Shown here: positions 59,401 to 64,000 of the stretch, piece by piece
How the letters are laid out: each line of letters begins with the position of its first letter
How positions within the stretch are numbered: the first letter of the stretch is position 1
From: Olsenella sp. SW781
GTDB taxonomy: Bacteria > Actinomycetota > Coriobacteriia > Coriobacteriales > Atopobiaceae
Direction of reading: 5' to 3'
Assembly: GCF_012027725.1 (NCBI RefSeq)
Contig: NZ_SJOU01000003.1
Coordinates: 124,001-188,000 of the forward strand
DNA length: 64,000 bases
The notes under the pieces: model-generated
What the model saw: only the letters and a program-made list of their open reading frames with translations
What the model was told of the DNA's origin: nothing
Database searches by the model: none
Translations under genes and position numbers: made by a program

Positions 59401-61030
59401 TCGTGCTCGTGACCATGCTCTCGCGCAGCGCGTCGATCGGCGGGTTGGTGACCTGCGCGAAGAGCTGATGGAAGTAGTCGAAGAACGAGCGCGTCTTGGT
59501 GGAGAGGCACGCGAGCGGCGCGTCCACGCCCATCGACGCCAGCGGCACCGACCCCTTCTCCGCCATGGGCCGCACGACCTCGTCCACGTCGTCGTAGTGC
59601 CAGCCGTAGGCGGCGAGGCGCGACGCGAGGGAGGGGGCGGCGCCGGCAGGCGGCGTCGGCCCGTCCTGCGGCGCGGGCGCAGGAAGGTCCTGGAGCTCGA
59701 TCGTCTCCTCGTCGATCCAGTCGCGATACGGCTTCTCGCCCGCCAGGCGGTCGCGGACCTCGTCGTTCCAGACGACGCGCCCCTGCACGGGGTCCACCTC
59801 GAGCATCTCGCCGGGGCCGAGGCATCCCGTGCGCAGGATGTTCTCGGGCTCGACGTCGATGGTCCCCACCTCGGAGGCGAGGATCAGCCGGTCGTCGCGC
59901 GTCACGTAGTAGCGGGCCGGGCGCAGGCCGTTGCGGTCGAGCGCGGCGCCGAGCATGCGGCCGTCGGTGAAGACGATCGCCGCGGGGCCGTCCCAGGGCT
60001 CCATGAGCATGGACTGGTAGGCGTCGTAGGCGCGGCGCTTCTCGCCGAGGGCGGGGTTCTTGTCCCAGGGCTCGGGCATCATGAGCGTGACCGCGCGGTC
60101 GAGGGGCCGTCCGTTCATGACGAGGAACTCGAGCACGTTGTCCAGGATCGCGGAGTCGGAGCCCTCGCGGTTGATGATCGGCATCACGCGCTCGAGGTCG
60201 GCGCCCAGCACGGGCGAGTAGAGCCGCGGCTCGCGGGCGCGGATCCAGGAGACGTTGCCGCGCAGGGTGTTGATCTCGCCGTTGTGGATGAGGTAGCGGT
60301 TGGGGTGGGCGCGCTCCCAGGAGGGCGTGGTGTTGGTGGAGTAGCGCGAGTGCACGAGGGCGAGCGCCGTCTCCACCGCGGCGTCGTTGAGGTCCAGGTA
60401 GAAGCGGCGCATCTGCGTGGCGACGAGCATGCCCTTGTAGACGATCGTGCGGCTGGACATGCTGCAGACGTAGAAGATCTTGCCCTCGAGCGCGGGCGTG
60501 GCGTCGGCCGCGCGCTCGATGGTGCGACGGCAGACGTAGAGGCGGCGCTCGAAGTCCTGGCCGCGGGAGACGTCCTCCGGCCGGCGCAGGAACGCCTGGT
60601 AGATGGTGGGCATGCAGGCGCGCGCCGTGGAGCCGAGGTCGTGCGGGTCCACCGGGACCTCGCGCCAGAACATGAGCGGCACTTCGCACTCGGCGCAGCC
60701 GCGCTCGAAGACCTGGCGCGCCGCCGTCACGCCGGCGGCGTCGTCGTGCGGCAGGAACAGCATGGCCACGCCGTAGTCGCCCTCGTCGGGCAGCAGCTGG
60801 CCCTCCTTCTGCGCCTCCTTGCGGAAGAAGCGGTGCGGCACCTGGAAGAGCACGCCCGCGCCGTCGCCGGTGTTGCGCTCGAGGCCCTTGCCGCCGCGGT
60901 GCTCCAGGTTCACGAGCACCGAGAGCGCGTCGTCGAGCGTCTGGTGGCTGCGCTTCCCGTGCAGGTGCGCGATGGCGCCGATGCCGCAGGCGTCATGCTC
61001 GAAGCTCTCGCGATAAAGACCGCGGTTCAT
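56438..61030 (-). CDS. gltB: Glutamate synthase large (alpha) subunit
   Basis: A 1530-residue GOGAT catalytic subunit making two glutamates from glutamine and 2-oxoglutarate. A 14-residue propeptide precedes the nucleophile Cys15 (HDACGIGAIAH) of the class II amidotransferase domain. The FMN domain has GEGGHLPGKKV, SLISPPPHHDIYSIEDLA and AKGGADKILVSGHNGGTGA. The 3Fe-4S ligands are in CGCLMQRDCQRDTCPAGVAT (near residue 1130). The C-terminal beta-helix carries the many G-x-x-G repeats (GLSGGVLSV, GNVALYGATGGRAFV). GGGGAG precedes the ATG and may be masked by a hairpin (61033-61062). Confidence 0.97.
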   Translation of the reverse strand: MNRGLYRESFEHDACGIGAIAHLHGKRSHQTLDDALSVLVNLEHRGGKGLERNTGDGAGVLFQVPHRFFRKEAQKEGQLLPDEGDYGVAMLFLPHDDAAGVTAARQVFERGCAECEVPLMFWREVPVDPHDLGSTARACMPTIYQAFLRRPEDVSRGQDFERRLYVCRRTIERAADATPALEGKIFYVCSMSSRTIVYKGMLVATQMRRFYLDLNDAAVETALALVHSRYSTNTTPSWERAHPNRYLIHNGEINTLRGNVSWIRAREPRLYSPVLGADLERVMPIINREGSDSAILDNVLEFLVMNGRPLDRAVTLMMPEPWDKNPALGEKRRAYDAYQSMLMEPWDGPAAIVFTDGRMLGAALDRNGLRPARYYVTRDDRLILASEVGTIDVEPENILRTGCLGPGEMLEVDPVQGRVVWNDEVRDRLAGEKPYRDWIDEETIELQDLPAPAPQDGPTPPAGAAPSLASRLAAYGWHYDDVDEVVRPMAEKGSVPLASMGVDAPLACLSTKTRSFFDYFHQLFAQVTNPPIDALRESMVTSTTLYLGNHGNLLEDCRDACRLVRLPGPILSEADFRRVCAIDRAGFAVARLSATYPAGAGPHALAEALDALAAQAEKDVRSGANIVVISDRAGSGEAPIPSLLALGCVHNHLIRCGLRTRADLVVETGDALCAHDFACLVGYSASGIHPYLAHDCIRDLCARGELALSPEEACANFDRAVTAGIVSVMSKMGISTMQGYHSAQIFEVLGLSEELVEKCFTFTATRVGGLTADDLQRELDARRAAATGLAASPAPDQLPTLGLTKWRPAGEEHLIDPKAIYLLQRACREGDYGLFKEYSAWVHRPGRAVTLRDLMGFSPAGAPVPLEEVEPASEIVRRFNTGAMSYGSISREQHECLAVAMNRLHGRSNSGEGGEDPARETPRANGDSARSAIKQVASGRFGVTSRYLVSATEIQIKMAQGAKPGEGGHLPGKKVYPWIAEVRQSTPGVSLISPPPHHDIYSIEDLAELIFDLKCANPGARVSVKLCALAGVGTIATGVAKGGADKILVSGHNGGTGAAPRDSIYHAGIPFEIGLAETQQTLLRNGLRSRVVLETDGKLMSGRDVAIAALLGAEEFGFATMPLIACGCLMQRDCQRDTCPAGVATQDCRLRARFSGRPEHVVNFMTFVAEELREIMASLGFRTVDEMVGRADCLTQVPVAGEDSWKANRLDLSDLLAPGVCEFGRQIPGADVPRFLPEMAADLELGRTLDATLLVPYTERARAHLEPIRLRADIDNVNRCVGTMLGSRVTAAHPDGLPEGSVTVDCAGSAGQSFGAFLPAGVTLNVAGDANDYFGKGLSGGVLSVRPADGATYKFDENVIVGNVALYGATGGRAFVNGLAGQRFCVRNSGATVVVEGVGAHGCEYMTGGTVVVLGEVGPNFAAGMSGGVAYVYDRFGTLARRCNRELVNLEEPGEKDLELVRSLVEEHVRRTASPRGIKLLYQFDEARDSFVKVIPRDYERVLGLVAEAEAAGASREAALERAFDVMREG

Positions 61031-61032
61031 GG

Positions 61033-61062
61033 GACTCCCCTCGTTCGACTTCAAGGGGAGTC
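61033..61062 (-). promoter_or_regulatory. Possible SD-sequestering hairpin before gltB
   Basis: On the minus strand GACTCCCCT (61062-61054) is the exact complement of AGGGGAGTC (61041-61033), which contains the gltB SD; the loop is 12 bases. The same design occurs before the solute-binding gene at 32737. The remaining gap to 61289 has no gene; it holds a GGGCGAGAAA/TTTCTCGCCC inverted repeat (61080-61136). Confidence 0.5.
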
Positions 61063-61289
61063 TACGGCGCGCCCGCGCCGGGCGAGAAAAACGAGACCGA
61101 CTTGCTACGCGCTCGCCACGCAGGCGTTTCTCGCCCGCCATCCGCGAGACGCGCGCCGGAAACGGGCGGGAAATCTGCGCCGCTCACGCGCGGGCCGGGC
61201 CGCGGCGAAGAATGGCGCCGCGGCGCGGCCGAAGACGCGCTACCATGGACGAAGGGGGAATCGATTCCATGCCGAGGAAAGGCGGTCCC

Positions 61290-63251
61290 ATGCTCGAGGA
61301 CTATGCTAAGGCTCGCAAGCTCGGCCTCAGGCAGGTCGAGCGCGACGTCTCGGACGGCCACTACCCGTACCCTCCCGCGCTGGACGACATCCTCAAGAAC
61401 CAGGGCTACCAGGGCGAGGTGCCCATCGGCCTCGCCGAGGTGGACCTCTCGCTCATCGCGGGCACCAAGACGCGCGGCAGACAGAACATGTTCTCCAGCA
61501 GCTTCTACCCCATCGCAGAGCCCGAGTCCGAGTTCGCGATGAAGTGGAGCGACCTCATCGACTCCCAGCGCGCCGAGGGGCTGCGCGACCCGATCGTCGT
61601 CTACGAGTACCTGCAGCGCTTCTACGTGCAGGAGGGCAACAAGCGCGTCTCCGTCTCGCGCTATCTGGGCATGCCCACGATCCTCGCCAGCATCACGCGC
61701 GTGACGCCCATGCCCTCCGACGAGAAGGGCCTGCGCGTCTACCACGAGTTCACGCGCTTCTACCGCGTCTGCCCCATCTACGGCATCACCTCCTCCGAGG
61801 AGGGCTTCTACGCGCGCCTCGCGGCGCTTCTTGGCCGCGACCTCGAGACCCCGTGGCCCGAGGACGTCGTGCGCGACCTGCGCGGCCTCTTCGACAGCTT
61901 CTCGGCGTCCTTCCGCGCCCACGGCGGCGACGGGCTCGACCTGCAGGTGGGCGACGCCCTCGCGAACTACATAACCATCTTCGGCTTCGAGCACCTGCGC
62001 GGCCTCTCCCCCAAGGACGTGGACGCGCAGGTCGAGAAGATCTGGGGCGAGTTCGTGGTCACGCAGGGCACGGGCGCCCGCGCCTACCTCGAGGACCCGA
62101 GCGCGGAGCGCACGGCGCCGCTGCCCAAGCTCAAGAACCTCGCCAAAAAGGCCGTGCTCGCCAAGCCCTTCCGCGTGGCCTTCGTCTACGACCGCAACCC
62201 CCTCTCCTCGGGCTGGATCTCGCTCCACGAGCGCGGGCGCCTGAAGCTCGAGGAGGCGCTCGGCTCGACCGTCGCCACCTCGGCCTACACCGACCGCAGC
62301 TCGGACGCCGCGTTCGACCAGGCCGTGGACGACGCCGTGGCGCAGGGCGCCGACCTCGTGGTCACGTGCGCCGCGGCCCAGATGCGCCAGACCCTGCGCG
62401 CCGCCGCCGAGCACCCGGGGCCGGCCTACCTCAACTGCTCCGTGAGCCTCTCGCACAGCGCGGTACGCGGATTCTACGGCCGCATGTACGAGGCCAAGTT
62501 CCTGCTCGGCGCCCTGGCGGCGAGCCTGGCGGGGCATCACAAGGTGGGGTACGTCGCAGAGTCGCCGGTCTTCTCCACCGTGGCCGAGATCAACGCATTT
62601 GCCATCGGCGCTGCGATGGTGGACCCATACGTCACCGTCCACCTCAAGTGGTTCTCCGCCAAGGACTACGACTGGCGGCGAGAATTCCGCGAGGAGGGCG
62701 TCCACATCATCTCGGGGCGCGACTACGCCAACCCGCTCGCCCCCAAGGAGTCGTGGGGCCTCTACCGGGTGGAGGACGACGGCGCGGAGACGCACCTCGC
62801 CGAGCCCGTCTGGAAGTGGGGCCGCTACTACGAGATGCTCGTGCGCTCCATCCGCAACGACACGTGGAGGAAGGAGGGCGAGAAGATCCAGGGGCAGTCG
62901 CTCAACTACTGGTGGGGCATGTCGGCCGGCGTGCTGGACGTGCGGCTCTCCGAGAACCTTCCCCGCGGGCAGCGCATGCTCGTGGACGTGCTGCGCCAGT
63001 CGGTGCTCTCCGGGCGCGTCCACCCGTTCACGGGCGAGCTGCGCGCCCAGGGCGGCGACGTCGTCCAGGGCCCGGAGGCCGGGCGCCTCACGAGCGAGCA
63101 GATCGTGCGCATGCGCTGGCTGAACGAGAACGTGGTGGGCCGCCTGCCGGAGCAGCGCGAGCTCGACCGCGACGGCCTCGTCGAGGTGGAGGTGGCAGGC
63201 GTCATCCCGGTCGACCCCTCGACGGTGCTGCTCAAGGACACGAGTCGCTAG
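61290..63251 (+). CDS. Cytosolic protein with BMP-type ligand-binding domain and ParB/Srx-like N-terminal region
   Basis: A 653-residue protein without signal peptide or lipobox. Residues about 293-600 resemble the BMP (BmpA/PnrA) periplasmic binding fold: FRVAFVYDRNPLSSGWISLHERG, GADLVVTCAAAQMRQTLR, GFYGRMYEAKFLLGALAASLAG, KVGYVAESP, and WGRYYEMLVRSI. Residues about 60-140 contain DPIVVYEYLQRFYVQEGNKRVSVSRYLG, which resembles the substrate loop of ParB/sulfiredoxin domains. About 150-290 is unassigned. The start at 61290 is chosen from three ATGs because AAAGG lies 7 bases upstream. No ABC permease is nearby, so a sensing role is more likely than transport. A metallophosphoesterase gene follows 10 bases later. 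Confidence 0.85.
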   Translation: MLEDYAKARKLGLRQVERDVSDGHYPYPPALDDILKNQGYQGEVPIGLAEVDLSLIAGTKTRGRQNMFSSSFYPIAEPESEFAMKWSDLIDSQRAEGLRDPIVVYEYLQRFYVQEGNKRVSVSRYLGMPTILASITRVTPMPSDEKGLRVYHEFTRFYRVCPIYGITSSEEGFYARLAALLGRDLETPWPEDVVRDLRGLFDSFSASFRAHGGDGLDLQVGDALANYITIFGFEHLRGLSPKDVDAQVEKIWGEFVVTQGTGARAYLEDPSAERTAPLPKLKNLAKKAVLAKPFRVAFVYDRNPLSSGWISLHERGRLKLEEALGSTVATSAYTDRSSDAAFDQAVDDAVAQGADLVVTCAAAQMRQTLRAAAEHPGPAYLNCSVSLSHSAVRGFYGRMYEAKFLLGALAASLAGHHKVGYVAESPVFSTVAEINAFAIGAAMVDPYVTVHLKWFSAKDYDWRREFREEGVHIISGRDYANPLAPKESWGLYRVEDDGAETHLAEPVWKWGRYYEMLVRSIRNDTWRKEGEKIQGQSLNYWWGMSAGVLDVRLSENLPRGQRMLVDVLRQSVLSGRVHPFTGELRAQGGDVVQGPEAGRLTSEQIVRMRWLNENVVGRLPEQRELDRDGLVEVEVAGVIPVDPSTVLLKDTSR

Positions 63252-63261
63252 GGGGCGGGGC

Positions 63262-63903
63262 GTGAGGATCCTCTTCATAGCCGACGAGGAGGAGGGCTGG
63301 CTCTACGACCACTGGGACGCCGAGCGCGTCGCGGGCGTGGACCTCGTCATCTCCTGCGGCGACCTGCCGGCGGTGTACCTGGAGCACATCGTGACCCTCA
63401 CCAACGTGCCGCTCCTCTACGTGCAGGGCAACCACGACACCGCCTACGACCGGCACGCCCCCGAGGGCTGCGTCTCCATCGACGGCCAGATCCGCGACTT
63501 CTGCGGCCTGCGCATCATGGGGCTCGGCGGCTCCATCCGCTACAACGACCGCGTCCACGGCTTCACCGAGGCGGAGATGGGCAGGCAGGCGGCGCGCCTG
63601 ACGCTGCTCGCCCAGGCGACGGGCGGGGTCGACGTCATCGTGACGCACGCGCCCGCGCGCGGGTACGGCGACCTCGAGGACCTCCCCCATCGCGGCTTCG
63701 AGGCCTTCAACCGACTCCTCGAGCGCACGCGCCCGCGCTACCTGGTCCACGGCCACGTGCACCTCAACTACGGGCGCATCGAGCGCGTGCGCGAGCATGC
63801 GTGCGGCACCACGATCGTGAACGCCTTCGGGTCGCACGTCATCGAGATTCCCGACGAGGACATCATACAGCGCGGCGGCCTCTTCCGCCCCGAGGGCGTG
63901 TAG
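63262..63903 (+). CDS. Calcineurin-like metallophosphoesterase
   Basis: A 213-residue phosphoesterase. Metal motifs: IADEEEGWLYD (Asp8), SCGDLPAVYLE (Gly33-Asp34), VQGNHDTAYD (Asn57-His58-Asp59), VTHAPARG and HGHVHLNYG. The first motif is D-x-E rather than the canonical D-x-H, a variation that could alter one metal site. The GTG at 63262 follows GGGGGCGGGG, 10 bases after the BMP-domain gene, so the two form an operon and probably a functional pair. Confidence 0.9.
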   Translation: MRILFIADEEEGWLYDHWDAERVAGVDLVISCGDLPAVYLEHIVTLTNVPLLYVQGNHDTAYDRHAPEGCVSIDGQIRDFCGLRIMGLGGSIRYNDRVHGFTEAEMGRQAARLTLLAQATGGVDVIVTHAPARGYGDLEDLPHRGFEAFNRLLERTRPRYLVHGHVHLNYGRIERVREHACGTTIVNAFGSHVIEIPDEDIIQRGGLFRPEGV

Positions 63904-64000
63904 GGGACGGGAAGACGGGCGCGCCGTCGTTGCGCCTCTCGCTTGACGTCCGTCTCGCCGTCCTTCTCGCCGCCGGCGCTTAGGTGAGCAAAAAACGTGA
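63904..64000. repeat. Third CTTAGGTGAGCA element, cut by the window end
   Basis: After GTCTCGCCGTCCTTCTCGCC words (63950-63971), CTTAGGTGAGCA begins at 63979 and runs into the window edge, with the same order of parts as the elements at 52397 and 52637. Only its first 22 bases are visible. Confidence 0.75.

Noticed and set aside
56627-61309. Long plus-strand frames opposite gltB (483 and 1061 codons)
   Set aside because: Antisense to the well-supported gltB; biased Arg/His/Val/Ala composition and no recognisable motif.

Overview
The window is very GC-rich (roughly 70% by eye), densely coded, single-copy bacterial chromosome. Starts are ATG, GTG and TTG behind purine-rich Shine-Dalgarno (SD) sites, and many genes overlap by 1-4 bases. 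Gene content (histidine operon with the short HisG plus HisZ system, type III glutamine synthetase, GOGAT, four-S1-domain RpsA, solute-binding lipoproteins with twin-arginine-like leaders, Opp peptide uptake beside peptidases) and composition suggest a high-GC Gram-positive of the Coriobacteriia, probably Olsenella/Atopobium-like. That placement is an inference, not proven here. No rRNA, tRNA, CRISPR array, prophage or transposase gene was found.

Layout. 1-1.6 kb: the 3' part of a flavoprotein abutting a RelE/HigB-XRE toxin-antitoxin pair. 1.9-10.4 kb (minus): a histidine operon in the order hisZG fusion, hisD, hisC, hisB, hisH, hisA, an aldo/keto reductase with ferredoxin domain, then hisF; hisI and hisE are not present. 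10.8-14.7 kb: a small unknown gene, a YbaK/EbsC-type deacylase, uvrA. 14.9-22.7 kb: metallo-beta-lactamase fold protein with a YhcH protein, Mrp ATPase, two flavoproteins, GNAT, an orphan PTS EIIB coupled to a Mbeg1-like hydrolase. 22.9-33.3 kb: uvrB, a membrane-anchored TPR protein, lytic transglycosylase, coaE, small membrane proteins, an NMT1/TauABC-type ABC transporter, a zinc-ribbon membrane protein. 33.6-42.0 kb: two aminopeptidases next to a complete oligopeptide ABC transporter, a coherent peptide-use block. 42.4-52.3 kb: rpsA, HAD phosphatase, type III glutamine synthetase, an AAA/DUF4143 ATPase, polA-rnhA. 52.9-63.9 kb: HdeD, a phospholipase C-like protein, gltBD (with glnA forming the ammonia assimilation route), and an unusual cytosolic BMP-domain protein followed by a metallophosphoesterase.

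The most unusual feature is the non-coding DNA. Nearly every larger intergenic gap carries palindromic repeats whose words are private to that gap. They include perfect inverted repeats of 31, 29, 51 and 75 bp built around a GTGCAAAGGGGACAGTCAC-type core, two 125-bp elements bounded by CTTAGGTGAGCA, and arrays of GTACGTACCCGG, GACCCCCAAT and GTTTGCACGTGCAAAC words. Almost every one lies beside, or is centred on, a copy of the word GGCGAGAAGAAC or GGCGAGAAGGAC. That word core (GAGAAGRAC) occurs about 40 times in the 64 kb on both strands, against an expectation near one. This repeated architecture is the best candidate for an undescribed system.
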